Shown here: piece after piece, positions 17,898 through 27,738 of the stretch
How the letters are laid out: each line of letters opens with the position of its first letter
How positions within the stretch are numbered: position 1 is the stretch's first letter
Source of the DNA: Pseudomonadota bacterium
GTDB taxonomy: Bacteria > Pseudomonadota > Gammaproteobacteria > CALCKW01
NCBI GenBank assembly: GCA_039196715.1
Contig: JBCCUP010000029.1
Coordinates: 1 to 56,292 of the forward strand
Length of the DNA: 56,292 bases
Direction of reading: 5' to 3'
Notes under the pieces: model-generated
The model's input: the letters and a program-made list of their open reading frames with translations, nothing else
Told to the model about the DNA's origin: nothing
Database searches by the model: none
Program-made: the position numbers and the translations under genes

Positions 17898-18749
17898 TCA
17901 GCCCTTGGTCGCACCGAGTGTCAGACCGGCAATGAAGTGTTTTTGCATCGCGAAGAAGATCACCACCGGCGGCACGGCCGCCATCAACGACGCCGCCGAC
18001 ACCAGGTGCCATTGCGAGACGAACTGCCCGTTCAGGGCGCGGATGCCCGCGGTGATCGGCTTCGACGATTCACCCTGGGTCAGGACCGTCGCCCAGAAGA
18101 AATCGTTCCAGATGAAGGTGAAGATCAGCACCGACAGCGCCGCGATCGCCGGCCGCACCAGCGGCAGCACGAGGTACCAGAAAATACGCAACTCGCCGAC
18201 GCCCTCGATGCGCGCACTCTCGATGAGCTCGCGCGGCAGGTCGCGGATGAAATTGCGCATGAACAAGGTACAGAAGCCGGTCTGGAAGGCTGCGTGGAAC
18301 AGCACCAGGCCAGTCACCGTGTCGTACAGGCCCGTGCGTACGGAGAGGTCCCTCACCGGCACCATCAGAATCTGAAACGGCACGAAGTTGCCCGCAATGA
18401 ACAGGAAGAACAGCGGCAGTGCAAAGCGGAAGCGGTAGATCGCCAGGCCGTAGCCAGCCAGGCAAGCCAGCGACACCGATATGATCACGGTCGGTATGGT
18501 CACCTTAACCGAGTTCCAGAAGTACACCAGGGCCTCGGAATCGGTGAAGACAGCGATGTAGTTCGGAATCAGGTCGAACGACGACGGCCAACCGAACATG
18601 TTGCCCGAGTTGATGTCGACCGCTGGCCGAATCGACGTCATGAAGATCGCGAGCAGCGGCAGCAGCCAGATGAACAGGACGATCGGCAACGAGAACTTGT
18701 AGAGCAGTTGCCGAGCGGGTGAAGACTGTTCTATGGGTTTCGGAAACAT
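17898..18749 (-). CDS. Carbohydrate ABC transporter permease (MalG-type)
   Basis: A 283-residue inner-membrane permease with six predicted helices; the first is KFSLPIVLFIWLLPLLAIFM. The EAA loop is LPRELIESARIEGVGELRIFW near 190-210. It belongs to the MalG/CUT1 group. It lies one base downstream of the MalF-type gene and is expected to pair with it for galactoside import. Confidence 0.9.
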   Translation of the reverse strand: MFPKPIEQSSPARQLLYKFSLPIVLFIWLLPLLAIFMTSIRPAVDINSGNMFGWPSSFDLIPNYIAVFTDSEALVYFWNSVKVTIPTVIISVSLACLAGYGLAIYRFRFALPLFFLFIAGNFVPFQILMVPVRDLSVRTGLYDTVTGLVLFHAAFQTGFCTLFMRNFIRDLPRELIESARIEGVGELRIFWYLVLPLVRPAIAALSVLIFTFIWNDFFWATVLTQGESSKPITAGIRALNGQFVSQWHLVSAASLMAAVPPVVIFFAMQKHFIAGLTLGATKG

Positions 18750-18750
18750 C

Positions 18751-19740
18751 TCAACGCCCCTTCTCGTCTTGGTACATGCGCCAGAGGAAGTACGAGATGT
18801 ACACCAGCATGATCAGGAACAGCACGGTCGCGATCGCGGACCCGTAGCCGTACCGGTCACCGTATTCGGAGATGGCGGTCTCGTACATGTAATACGCCAG
18901 CACGTTGGTCGACCCGAAAGGGCCACCGCGCGTCATGATCGCAATCATGTCAAAAGAGCGAAGTGCGCCGATGACCGTGACCACGATGGCGAGGAAGGTG
19001 GCCGGTGCGAGTTGCGGCAGGATCACGTGCCGTAGCATGCGCCAGCCACGCGCGCCGTCGAGACGGGCCGCTTCGATCTGATCGGGCGAGACGTTGTTGA
19101 GCCCGGTCAGGTAGAGAATCATGCAGTAGGCGATCTGCGGCCAGAGACCGGCGAAGATGATCGCAAAGGTCGCCCAGTTCTCGTCGGCGAGGATGTCGGG
19201 CGGTGGCGCGCTGCATTTGGTCGTGACGTTGCCGACGATGTTGATCGTCTCCTCACAGAAGGCCGCCTTCCACAGCGACCCGATCACGCCGAAGTCGGGG
19301 TTGTAAAACCACCCGAAAATCAGCCCCACCACCACCTGGGAGATGACGAAGGGAAAAAAGAAGAGCGACTTGTACAGTCGTATGCCGGTCACGGTCTGGT
19401 TGAGAAACAGCGCGATCGCGAGGCCGATCGGCACGGCAAGCATGTAGAACACCAGCCAGATCACGTTGTTCTTGAGCGACACGTAGAAGCGCTCGTCGTC
19501 GAGCAGTTTCGCGTAATTCTCCAAGCCGACCCACTCCGCCGTCGATTCCCCCTCGGCGTTGTAGAGGCCGTTCCACTCGTAGAAGGAAATCGAGATCGAC
19601 TGAAAGATCGGTATGATCACGTAGACCGCGAAAAACAGCAGCGCGGGCGCGACGAACAGCCACGGCGCGAGCTTGATGCGGTTGCGGTAGAGCCACGTGT
19701 CGCGGCTGGTTCGGCCGAGACCGGTGTCCGTTGTTGCCAT
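18751..19740 (-). CDS. Carbohydrate ABC transporter permease (MalF-type)
   Basis: A 329-residue inner-membrane permease. Helices include WLFVAPALLFFAVYVIIPIF and VIWLVFYMLAVPIGLAIALF. The EAA loop lies in SPDQIEAARLDGARGWRMLR near 229-248. An insertion containing two cysteines (KAAFCEETINIVG and KCSAPPPDILADE, near 158-185) sits in a periplasmic loop, as in AglF/LacF-like permeases. It follows the binding-protein gene after 110 bp containing two hairpins. Confidence 0.9.
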   Translation of the reverse strand: MATTDTGLGRTSRDTWLYRNRIKLAPWLFVAPALLFFAVYVIIPIFQSISISFYEWNGLYNAEGESTAEWVGLENYAKLLDDERFYVSLKNNVIWLVFYMLAVPIGLAIALFLNQTVTGIRLYKSLFFFPFVISQVVVGLIFGWFYNPDFGVIGSLWKAAFCEETINIVGNVTTKCSAPPPDILADENWATFAIIFAGLWPQIAYCMILYLTGLNNVSPDQIEAARLDGARGWRMLRHVILPQLAPATFLAIVVTVIGALRSFDMIAIMTRGGPFGSTNVLAYYMYETAISEYGDRYGYGSAIATVLFLIMLVYISYFLWRMYQDEKGR

Positions 19741-19775
19741 GCGTCTCTCCTACCGTGTGTCGGGTGGCGCACACC

Positions 19776-19835
19776 CCGTGCCCGGACGGCACGGAGTGCA
19801 TTGCACAGACCGCCGCCCGGTGGCGCGAGGCCACC
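19776..19835 (-). terminator. Two stem-loops between binding-protein and permease genes
   Basis: CCGTGCC-CGGAC-GGCACGG (19776-19794) and GGTGGC-GCGAG-GCCACC (19819-19835) are two perfect hairpins in the 110-bp gap after the binding-protein stop. Neither has a U-tract, so they more likely act as mRNA-stabilising or attenuating elements than full terminators. Confidence 0.5.
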
Positions 19836-19850
19836 TGGCAGCCATCAGGC

Positions 19851-21086
19851 TCAGTTGTAGACGTCGTCCTGAACCTTGTCCAAACGCTCGAGGATCGCGT
19901 CCATCTTGGACGTGTCGAGCATGAACTCCTGGAAGCCTTCCATGCCCGCCTTGGCCATCTGAGCCGGCGCGTCGCGGTCGTAGAACTGCGCAAGGCCCGA
20001 TGCGGTGGACAGGGTCTCGAAGCCCTCTTTGAGGAACTTGCTGTCGCCCACTTGCGCGTTCTTGTTGATCGGCAACTGTCCGATGGTGTTGTTCCACTCG
20101 GTCTGGATGTCCGGCTGTGCGATGAACGCGAGGAACTTGCGCGCGTCTTCCTTGTTCTTCGCCCGAGACGGGATGAAGAACGCGTCAGCCGGCGCCTCTT
20201 CTGCCCGTGCGAGGCCTGGGGTGATTTCCGGAAACTGGAAGTAGTCGATCTGGTCTTCGGTGAGGCCGGCGTTCTTGTAGCCGTCCACGGAGAAGTTGCC
20301 CATCACGTACATCGCCGCGTCGCCGTTGGCGAAGGGTGCAATCGCTTCCTGCCAGGACATGGTGGCGTGGTTGTCAACGAAGTAGCCCGCGTCAACCATG
20401 TCTTTCCACGTCATGAACACGTTCTTGATGCGCTCGTCGGTGTACTTGATCTTGCCGGCGGTGAGGTCGTTGTGGACTTCGTAGCCGTTGATGCGCAGGT
20501 TCAGGTAGTCGAACACGCCCGCTGCGGTCCAGAGGTACTTGGTGCCGATGGTGATCGGCGTCACGCCGGCGTCCATCAGCGTCTTGGCCGCCGCGTTGAA
20601 CTCGTCCCAGTTGGTCGGCTCGGCCAGGTTCAGCTTGTCGAAGATGTCCTTGCGGTAGTACACGCCCCACTGGTAGTAGGTGTAGGGCACGCCCCACTGC
20701 TTGCCGTCGATGGTCATCGTCGGCTTGATCGCGGCGAGGTCCTCGTGGAAGTTGTTCGCGTCCCAGACGTCAGACACGTCCTCGAACAGGCCCGCGTTGA
20801 CGAACGGCGCCATGCGGTTGCCGGGGTACCAGGACGTGATGTCCGGCGCGTCGGCGGACAGGAAGTTGCGGATCGCGGTCTTGTGCGCTTCGCGGTCGTT
20901 GATGTTGACCGTGACGTTGACGTCGGGGTTGGCTTTCTTGAACGCTTCAACCGCCGCTTCGAAACCGGCTTTCGGGCCCGGGTTCGGGTCGTCGAAGTTG
21001 ATCACCAGATCGCCCGCCAGCGCGGCGGTCGACACGGTGGTAGACAGGGCGAGCATTGCCACTGACTTCTTGAGCGAAAATGTCAT
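19851..21086 (-). CDS. Galactoside-type ABC transporter substrate-binding protein
   Basis: A 411-residue periplasmic binding protein of the CUT1 family. It has a signal peptide (MTFSLKKSVAMLALSTTVSTAALA) and mature start GDLVINFDDPNPGPKAGFEA. Lobe features include DAPDITSWYPGNRMAPFVNA and WGVPYTYYQWGVYYRKDIFD. The ATG at 21086 is preferred over an in-frame start seven codons upstream because GGAGG lies seven bases before it. Its position after alpha-galactosidase, galK, galT and beta-galactosidase implies binding of alpha- and/or beta-galactosides. Exact ligand unknown. Confidence 0.9.
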   Translation of the reverse strand: MTFSLKKSVAMLALSTTVSTAALAGDLVINFDDPNPGPKAGFEAAVEAFKKANPDVNVTVNINDREAHKTAIRNFLSADAPDITSWYPGNRMAPFVNAGLFEDVSDVWDANNFHEDLAAIKPTMTIDGKQWGVPYTYYQWGVYYRKDIFDKLNLAEPTNWDEFNAAAKTLMDAGVTPITIGTKYLWTAAGVFDYLNLRINGYEVHNDLTAGKIKYTDERIKNVFMTWKDMVDAGYFVDNHATMSWQEAIAPFANGDAAMYVMGNFSVDGYKNAGLTEDQIDYFQFPEITPGLARAEEAPADAFFIPSRAKNKEDARKFLAFIAQPDIQTEWNNTIGQLPINKNAQVGDSKFLKEGFETLSTASGLAQFYDRDAPAQMAKAGMEGFQEFMLDTSKMDAILERLDKVQDDVYN

Positions 21087-21363
21087 GTTGTGCCTCCAAA
21101 TTGGCATGAGTTTGACGCTGTTTGGCCTGTGCAGGCCGACTGTTGTTGTGCGTCGCGCGGGTCAACGATATCACTTCTCCGTCTCGCCACGCTCCGCTGG
21201 AGACCGCGGAATCCCCCCGCCGCCACGCGCGTATCGCGCGGTGCGTCAGAGCACATCCCGCAGTCCCCGACACTCACTTCCTCCCTCCTCTCGACAGTCT
21301 CTGACTGCCGGGCGGCGACACCGCCACCTCGGTCACCGGGGTCACCCACGGCGACACGTCCGT

Positions 21364-23313
21364 TCAACCGGCCCCGTCCCGGTAGACCGCGCATTGCGCA
21401 GCCTGCAGCACCGACGAGCCGATCAGATACTCACCCGCGTGCGGCAGCTCGGCCGCCTCGGGTCCGTAGTTGGTTGCGAACACCAGCTGGCCACGTCGCC
21501 GCAACCGCAAGCCCCCCTCACACGGCACCACGGCCACACCGCTGTCGGCGAGGCGTGCTCGCACAAAGCGGTTGCAACTCGCCTGGGTCAAGCGCGCGTT
21601 GACGTAGTGCCACCGGCCCAACTGGTAGTGAAACCCCCAACCGTCGGCAAAGTGGGCGTGCGGCGTGAGTGCGCTCTGAACCCGCTCGCGCCAGCGCCAC
21701 GCGACCGTGTCGGGGTCGCCGTCGACGGGCTCGTTCACCGTGTCCGGCAAGGATTCGACCTGGATCACCCGCAGCGGCAACACGCGTTGCAAGCTGCCGG
21801 GTGCCAGGGTGTCGGGGATCGCACACTCGGCGTCGAAGCTCTGGCTTCGCGCTGCCGCGACCACGGTCGCACCGCTCGCGTCGAGCCGGTCGACGAGCGC
21901 GTCGTCGGCGACCGCGCTGTTGCTGAGGATCACGAGCGCGTAGCCGTCGAAATCGGCGTCCGGTGGCAGGATGTCCAGCGACACGCCCGCCGCCCGCACG
22001 GCGCGGTACCAGCCTTTCACGGCACCCAGCGGGTCTGCGTTGGCCCCCTGGGGCGCGGCCCCCAGCGCGGCCTGGCCGTCGTAGTCGAACACCATCGCCA
22101 CCGGCGCTTGCGCGGTATCGTCCAGCGCACCGAGCGACGCGAGGTCGTCACGCAATGCGCGCATCTCGTCGGCGGCCGGGCTTTCGCTGCCGTCGGGCAA
22201 CAGCAGGCCGGCGTGGAACTGTTCCTGCGCGCGCGGTTGCTGGCGGTACCGGAACACACTGCAGAGCTCGGCGCCGTGCGCGGCGGCCTCAAGCCCCCAG
22301 AGACGCACCATGCCCGGCAGCGGCACTGCGTTGTGTGGTGCCCAGTTCACCGGCCCGGGCTGTTGCTCAACCAACCAGAAGCGGCCGCGTTGTGCATGGC
22401 CGACCCCGCGGTAGAGGTCGTGGTGGAAGGCACTGTCGTCCGGGTGGCCGGTGCGCAACCAGCGCACCCGATCGGCCTCGGTCGCGGCGTCGCGGTCGAG
22501 AAAACCCAACGGGTAGTTGTCCCAACCCGCCACGTCGAGGTCGCGTGCGACCGCGTGGTGATCAAAGGCCGTGAAGTTGCCCATGTAGTTGTGCATCAGG
22601 TCACGACCGGGCGACGCCACGCGCAGGATGTCGGCCTGCTCGCGGTTGAACGCCACCACCTGCTCGGAACTGAAACGCCACCAGGCGAGGCGGTGCGCGG
22701 GACTGGTGTCCGTGACCGTGCCAGCCGGTGGCTCGATGGACTCGAACGTCGGGTAGTTGAGACTCCAGAAGTCGTTGCCCCAGAGCCGGTTGAGGGTGTC
22801 GACATCGACGTACCGCGCGCGACACCAGCTCTGGAAGGCGGTGCGCGCCGCGTCGGAGAAACTCTCAATCGTATCGTGGCACCCGTACTCGTTGTCGAGT
22901 TGCCAGGCGACGACCCCCGGGTGCGTGCCGAACGTGTCCGCCAACACCGTGACGATGCGTCGGCTGTGCTCACGGTAGACGGGCGAGGAGAAGTCGTAGT
23001 GGCGCCGCGAGCCGAACCCCCTCACCCGGCCCACCGCGTCGACCGGCAGGATCTCGGGGTGCGCATCGACCAGCCACTTCGGTGGACACGCGGTCGGCGT
23101 GCCGAGGACCACCTCGAGCCCTGCCCCGTGCAGCGTGTCGATCGCCTCCGCCAGCCAATCGAGGCGGTAGTCCGCGGCTGCCGGCTCGATCTGACTCCAG
23201 GCAAACTCGCCAATGCGCACGACGCGAATGCCGAGCGAGGCCATGTGTGCGGCGTCGTCCGCCCAGCGCTCGCGTGGCCAGTGTTCCGGGTAGTAACAGA
23301 CGCCGAGTCTCAC
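21364..23313 (-). CDS. Beta-galactosidase, glycoside hydrolase family 42
   Basis: A 649-residue GH42 enzyme without signal peptide, so cytoplasmic. It begins [20 protein letters not shown], the standard GH42 start. The acid/base glutamate is E142 in WQLDNEYG and the nucleophile E316 in [31 protein letters not shown] is also family-typical. C-terminal trimerisation ([20 protein letters not shown]) and beta domains follow. It would release galactose from imported beta-galactosides. The start is a GTG overlapping the galT stop by 4 bp (GTGA). Confidence 0.9.
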   Translation of the reverse strand: MRLGVCYYPEHWPRERWADDAAHMASLGIRVVRIGEFAWSQIEPAAADYRLDWLAEAIDTLHGAGLEVVLGTPTACPPKWLVDAHPEILPVDAVGRVRGFGSRRHYDFSSPVYREHSRRIVTVLADTFGTHPGVVAWQLDNEYGCHDTIESFSDAARTAFQSWCRARYVDVDTLNRLWGNDFWSLNYPTFESIEPPAGTVTDTSPAHRLAWWRFSSEQVVAFNREQADILRVASPGRDLMHNYMGNFTAFDHHAVARDLDVAGWDNYPLGFLDRDAATEADRVRWLRTGHPDDSAFHHDLYRGVGHAQRGRFWLVEQQPGPVNWAPHNAVPLPGMVRLWGLEAAAHGAELCSVFRYRQQPRAQEQFHAGLLLPDGSESPAADEMRALRDDLASLGALDDTAQAPVAMVFDYDGQAALGAAPQGANADPLGAVKGWYRAVRAAGVSLDILPPDADFDGYALVILSNSAVADDALVDRLDASGATVVAAARSQSFDAECAIPDTLAPGSLQRVLPLRVIQVESLPDTVNEPVDGDPDTVAWRWRERVQSALTPHAHFADGWGFHYQLGRWHYVNARLTQASCNRFVRARLADSGVAVVPCEGGLRLRRRGQLVFATNYGPEAAELPHAGEYLIGSSVLQAAQCAVYRDGAG

Positions 23314-24335
23314 ACCGTGGCTCCCGCGCCGCGCAGCCGCTTGGCGGCGTCCTCGGGTTGCACCGGGTTCACGATGTTGCCGGCCGACTGCTCGTAGCCC
23401 CCCATGTACTTGAGCATGCCGGGTGCGCGCAACGGGCATTGCACAACGATGTGGAAGCCCACTGCGGCGTTGTCCGGGTGGTCGTCGCAGGGCGCGTTGT
23501 GCAACAGCGTGTTGTGCGGCGTGCGCTGCTCGAACACCGCGTCGAACCGACGCACCACGTCGCGGTAGAGCGACGCGAGATCTGACAACTCCGGCACCGA
23601 GGCCTCGCCCAGGTGCGAAAACGACCGTTCGGGCACGATCCAGACTTCGAACGGAAAGCGGGCAAAGAACGGCACGATGGCCCGCCAGGTTGTATTGGCG
23701 GACACCAGTAAAGCGCCGTCGTAGGTCGGGCGCGCCAGCAGGTCCTGCAACAGCGGTCGGCCGTGCTCCGCGAGGTAGGACGCCTGGGCGTGGCGCTGCC
23801 GCGCCGCGGTGTCGGTGACGAAATCCGTCGCGTACACCTGGCCGTGCGGGTGCAGGTTAGACACCCCGATTTCCACACCCTTGTTCTCGAACACGATCAC
23901 CTGGTGGATCGTGGGGTCGGCCGCGAGCGTGAGGTACTCGTCCCGCCACAGCGCGACCACAGCGGCCATCTCTGCGGTGCTCAGGTCTGCCAGGGTCAGG
24001 TCGTGTCGCTCCGACCAGCACAGCACCCGGCAGCGTCCGCGCGGCAAGGCGGTGCGGTGCAAGGGGTCGGCATCCTCGGACTGCAGGCCAGGCGGATCGG
24101 CGACCAGGTTGGCAAAATCGTTGTCGAAAGCGAAGGGCCCGACGTAGTCGGGGTTGGTGGCGCCGGTCGCCCGCGTCACGCGTGGACACAGGTAACAGCC
24201 CGGGTCGTGTTCGGGAACGGTCTCGGTCCGGGCACCAACCCTGGCACCGGACCAGGGTCGGCCGGCGGACTGCGCGGCGATCTGCACCCATTCCTGGCGC
24301 AGCGGGTGCCACCGGTGCTGCCAGTTCGCACTCAC
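23310..24335 (-). CDS. galT: Galactose-1-phosphate uridylyltransferase
   Basis: A 341-residue HIT-superfamily enzyme that exchanges galactose-1-phosphate and UDP-glucose in the Leloir pathway. The catalytic motif HPHGQ is in [15 protein letters not shown]. The N-terminal zinc site includes [29 protein letters not shown] and a C-terminal [11 protein letters not shown] are family-typical. It overlaps galK by ATGA upstream and the GH42 gene by GTGA downstream, showing tight coupling. Confidence 0.95.
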   Translation of the reverse strand: MSANWQHRWHPLRQEWVQIAAQSAGRPWSGARVGARTETVPEHDPGCYLCPRVTRATGATNPDYVGPFAFDNDFANLVADPPGLQSEDADPLHRTALPRGRCRVLCWSERHDLTLADLSTAEMAAVVALWRDEYLTLAADPTIHQVIVFENKGVEIGVSNLHPHGQVYATDFVTDTAARQRHAQASYLAEHGRPLLQDLLARPTYDGALLVSANTTWRAIVPFFARFPFEVWIVPERSFSHLGEASVPELSDLASLYRDVVRRFDAVFEQRTPHNTLLHNAPCDDHPDNAAVGFHIVVQCPLRAPGMLKYMGGYEQSAGNIVNPVQPEDAAKRLRGAGATV

Positions 24336-25501
24336 AACGGCCGCTCGCCCGCGCCGTCGGACGCGACCACCGGGTGGAAATCGGCGGTCAGTCCGGTCTC
24401 ACGGTGGTACCGCGCACTGACCTCGCTTTCGAAGGCGGCCAAGGCCGTGTCTGCCACAAGTGACACCGTGCACCCGCCGAAGCCGGCGCCGGTCATGCGG
24501 CTGCCGACCACGCCGGGCACGGCCATCGCCGCGGCCACCAGCGCATCGAGCGCCGGCGTCGAGACGTCGAAGTCCTGCGCCAGCGACGCGTGGCTCGCGC
24601 ACATGTGCTGCCCGAACTGCGCGAGGTCGCCCGCGCGCAACGCCTCGCACGCCCCGAGCACCCGCGCCTGTTCGGTGACCACGTGACGGGCCCGCCGAAA
24701 GGCCGTGTCCTGTCCGGCAAAGGCGCTCGCCTGCGACGCGAGTGTCGCCATGTCGAGCGCCGCCAGCGCCTCGATGCCGTGCGACTGCTGCACGATTTCG
24801 AGCGCGGTCACACACTCGCGGTGACGCGTGTTGTAGCCCGAGTCATTGAGCTCCCGCCGCTGGTTGGAGTTGCTGATCACCAGCGTGTGGCCATCGAGGT
24901 CGAGCGGCACCTGGTCGCACTCGAGCGTGCTGCAGTCGAGCGCCATCGCGTGGCCACGTTGCCCCATCGCAATGGCGTACGGGTCCATCACCCCGCAGGC
25001 GAGACCAATGAACTCGTTCTCGGCGGCCTGTGCCATGTGCACGAGTTCGAGCTGCGAGAAACCGCACTCGAACACGGCGTTGAGCGCCACCGCGGTAACG
25101 ATGTTCACCGACGCCGACGAAGACAGGCCCGCCCCATTCGGAATGTCGCCGCGGTAGAGGCATTCGATGCCCGTGACCGTGACACCGCGCTTGGCAAACT
25201 GCGCGATCACGCCGAGCGGGTAGTTTATCCAGTGGTCGCCGACGGCCGTGCCCGCCTCGTCAGGCGAGAGGATCGCGATCAGGTCGAAATTCAGCGAGGC
25301 GAGCTTGATGCTGCGTGCCGCGGTGCGGCGCACCAGCAGTTGCGTGCCTCGGTCGATCGCACAGGGCAGCACCAACCCCCCGTTGTAATCGGTGTGCTCA
25401 CCGATCAGGTTCACACGACCCGGTGCGTGAAAGGCCCGCACGCCGCGGGCGTCCTGGTAGCGGTGACCGAACTCGTCTTGCAAATCGTGCATCTCACTCA
25501 T
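24332..25501 (-). CDS. galK: Galactokinase
   Basis: A 389-residue GHMP kinase phosphorylating galactose at C1. The galactokinase signature GRVNLIGEHTDYNGG is near residues 28-42. The ATP-binding GAGLSSSASVNIVTAVAL (near 118-135) and the C-terminal SRMTGAGFGGCTVSLV are all present. It overlaps the GH36 gene by 8 bp and galT by 4 bp, so melA-like, galK, galT and GH42 form one translationally coupled block. Confidence 0.95.
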   Translation of the reverse strand: MSEMHDLQDEFGHRYQDARGVRAFHAPGRVNLIGEHTDYNGGLVLPCAIDRGTQLLVRRTAARSIKLASLNFDLIAILSPDEAGTAVGDHWINYPLGVIAQFAKRGVTVTGIECLYRGDIPNGAGLSSSASVNIVTAVALNAVFECGFSQLELVHMAQAAENEFIGLACGVMDPYAIAMGQRGHAMALDCSTLECDQVPLDLDGHTLVISNSNQRRELNDSGYNTRHRECVTALEIVQQSHGIEALAALDMATLASQASAFAGQDTAFRRARHVVTEQARVLGACEALRAGDLAQFGQHMCASHASLAQDFDVSTPALDALVAAAMAVPGVVGSRMTGAGFGGCTVSLVADTALAAFESEVSARYHRETGLTADFHPVVASDGAGERPL

Positions 25502-27635
25502 CTCGCAGCACCAACACCAGCAGCGCGGATTGGGCGGGCATCACAGGCAGCGTCAGGCCGACGGTCGCGAGCACGGCACCGTGCACCCGCGTCTCGCGCT
25601 CGCACCACAGCGGGAAAGCCCGGTTGAACGGCGCGAGCTCCTCGAGCCCGTGGTTGGCGACCGAAACGCGGTACTGTGCATCCGGGTCGAGGCCCGGGAT
25701 GCGCAGGCAGCCCGGCGACGCTTGCGGCGGTGCCGACTGCACAACCACACTCACCAGTGCGACCGCAGCGTCGGGTGAGACGCGCGCCTCTCCCAGCGCG
25801 CTGACCGGCAATCCCGCGACAGTCCACTGCGTCGACTCGGCAAGCCAGTCCCGGTGCGCCTTGTACACCGCCGTGTAGTGTGCGAGCACATCGAGATCGT
25901 CCGTGGCGAGCGTGCGCAGGTCGGTTTCGAATCCGTACTGCCCGCCGAGCGCCACGATGGCCCGCGTGGCAATCGGCGTCTGTCGCCCCGTGAGGTGTGC
26001 ACGGTGGTGGCCGACGTGGGAGCCCAGCACTTCGCGCGGCAGGAACACGCTCGCGGCCGCCTGCATGCGCAGTCGGTCGATCGGATCGAGGTTGTCCGAC
26101 AGCCATACACGCCCGCACACCGCCAGCAGCCCCCAGTCCAGGCGTGCGCCGCCCGAGGCGCACGTCTCGATTTCGAGCCGTGGAAAGCGCGCCGTCAGAC
26201 GGCTCATCACGTTGCGCACCGCGTCGGGTTGACGGGCCGCCACGGCACGCTTGCCGTCACCCGGCAGCACCAGGTCGCGGTTCATGTCCCATTTGATGTA
26301 ATCGACCTCGTACTCGTCGACGAGGCTCGACACCCGTTCGTACAGGTAGTCGCACACATCCGCTCGAGCGAGGTCGAGCGCCAGTTGCTGGCGTGCCAAT
26401 GGCGTTTCAACACCGTCCAGACGTAATACCCAGTCGGGGTGCGCGCGCAGGGTCTCGGAGTCAGGGTTGACCATTTCGGGTTCGAACCAGAGGCCGAACT
26501 GCATGCCGTGCGCCCGCACCGCCTCGACCACCGGGCGCAGGCCGTCGGGGTACACCGATTCGTCGACCCACCAATCGCCGAGGCCCGCGGTGTCGCTGCG
26601 TCGTGCGTTGAACCAGCCGTCGTCAAGCACGAAGCGCTCGGCACCCGCGGCGGCGCCGGCGTCGATCAACGCCTGGAGCGTGTCCGCCTCGTGGTTGAAG
26701 TACAGCGCTTCCCAGCTGTTGCAGTGGACAGGGCGCCGCTGACGCGTCCAACGCGGTAACACGCCCGTGCGCGCGTGGCGGTGCACCCGTTGGCTTGCCC
26801 GATCTCGCCCTCGGCCGGTGGCGATGTACACCGGCGGCGTGGTCATCGACTCGCCCGGGCCGAGTTCGCACTCGCCCGGGTGATAGGCGATACCGAATTG
26901 CAATACCGGCACACCGTGGTCATCGCGCTGCAGTTGCAGCCGGTGGTTGCCGCTCCAGCCCAATTGCGCCACCCAACAGGCGCCACTGTGGCAATCGAAA
27001 GCAGGCTCGCCCACAACCACGCCCGGGTAGGATTGGTGACCCGTGCGGCCCCGCCAGCTCTCGCGCAGCAAAGGCCCCGCGTCGATTTCGAGCCGCTGGC
27101 ACTGCAATTCCTGCCCCCAACGACCCCCGAAGTGTTCACACGCCCCGAATGCGACGGGCAACTCCAGGCTCGCAGCCGCCAGCCAATCGACCGTCAACGC
27201 GTCCTGCCCGGTGTTGCGGAGCTCGGTCGACCACACGCAGACGCCGCTGCTGACATCGAGCCGCACGTCAACCGTCACGGCGAGGTCCGCACCCGGATCG
27301 GCGAGGTGCACGCGCAGCGCGCCGTCTTCGCGGGACACCGACGCCAGCTCGGGTCGGTGGCCGAAGCCACGGCCAGCACGGTGCGCGCGCAGGGCGGGCG
27401 GCCCAGCGTGGCCGTTGGCGAGCACCGGGAACACCGACGCGTGCGGCGGCGTGTCCACGGTGGCGTGCGCCAGGGGCTCCGCACGCACGGCGGCCAGTGC
27501 AGCGGCGTCGAGCCCGTCTGGCAACCGATCGCCCAACCACAGCAACCGGGGCACAGCAGTGCCCTCGCCGATCAGCACGAGCGTCTGATCGGCGCCGTCG
27601 AGACGCCAGATGGCGGGTGTGGATGTCGGGTTCAT
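25494..27635 (-). CDS. Alpha-galactosidase, glycoside hydrolase family 36
   Basis: A 713-residue, cytoplasmic GH36 enzyme cleaving terminal alpha-galactosyl residues (melibiose, raffinose-type sugars). The nucleophile is D450 in YIKWDMNRDL. The acid/base is D514 in SDNLDPIDR. Other family motifs are NSWEALYFNH, ERFVLDDGWFNARR, QFGLWFEPEMVNPDS and ETCASGGARLDWG. A beta-sandwich N-domain precedes the barrel. It is the first gene of the galactoside operon, 103 bp from the divergent iclR-type gene. Confidence 0.95.
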   Translation of the reverse strand: MNPTSTPAIWRLDGADQTLVLIGEGTAVPRLLWLGDRLPDGLDAAALAAVRAEPLAHATVDTPPHASVFPVLANGHAGPPALRAHRAGRGFGHRPELASVSREDGALRVHLADPGADLAVTVDVRLDVSSGVCVWSTELRNTGQDALTVDWLAAASLELPVAFGACEHFGGRWGQELQCQRLEIDAGPLLRESWRGRTGHQSYPGVVVGEPAFDCHSGACWVAQLGWSGNHRLQLQRDDHGVPVLQFGIAYHPGECELGPGESMTTPPVYIATGRGRDRASQRVHRHARTGVLPRWTRQRRPVHCNSWEALYFNHEADTLQALIDAGAAAGAERFVLDDGWFNARRSDTAGLGDWWVDESVYPDGLRPVVEAVRAHGMQFGLWFEPEMVNPDSETLRAHPDWVLRLDGVETPLARQQLALDLARADVCDYLYERVSSLVDEYEVDYIKWDMNRDLVLPGDGKRAVAARQPDAVRNVMSRLTARFPRLEIETCASGGARLDWGLLAVCGRVWLSDNLDPIDRLRMQAAASVFLPREVLGSHVGHHRAHLTGRQTPIATRAIVALGGQYGFETDLRTLATDDLDVLAHYTAVYKAHRDWLAESTQWTVAGLPVSALGEARVSPDAAVALVSVVVQSAPPQASPGCLRIPGLDPDAQYRVSVANHGLEELAPFNRAFPLWCERETRVHGAVLATVGLTLPVMPAQSALLVLVLRDE

Positions 27636-27710
27636 GCTCGCGGGTGACGGTGGCGGCCCGCGGCAATCCGCGGGTCAGCAAAGTTCACGATTGTCTCAAA
27701 TCATGCAATA

Positions 27711-27725
27711 TGGAACAATGTTCCA
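27711..27725. promoter_or_regulatory. IclR-type operator, perfect 15-bp palindrome
   Basis: TGGAACAATGTTCCA is a perfect inverted repeat (TGGAACA/TGTTCCA around one central base), 13 bp before the IclR start and 75 bp from the GH36 start. The TGGAA...TTCCA form is typical of IclR-family sites. It probably controls both divergent transcripts. Confidence 0.65.
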
Positions 27726-27738
27726 AAAGTAGCCCGCG

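Noticed and set aside
20701-23397. Very long open frame (about 900 codons) on the plus strand
   Set aside because: It is antisense to the binding-protein and GH42 genes, is rich in Arg/Pro/Ala and matches no family. High GC removes stops from such antisense frames.
26476-26492. GGGTTCGAACC resembling a tRNA T-arm
   Set aside because: It lies inside the alpha-galactosidase catalytic domain and no acceptor or anticodon stem surrounds it.
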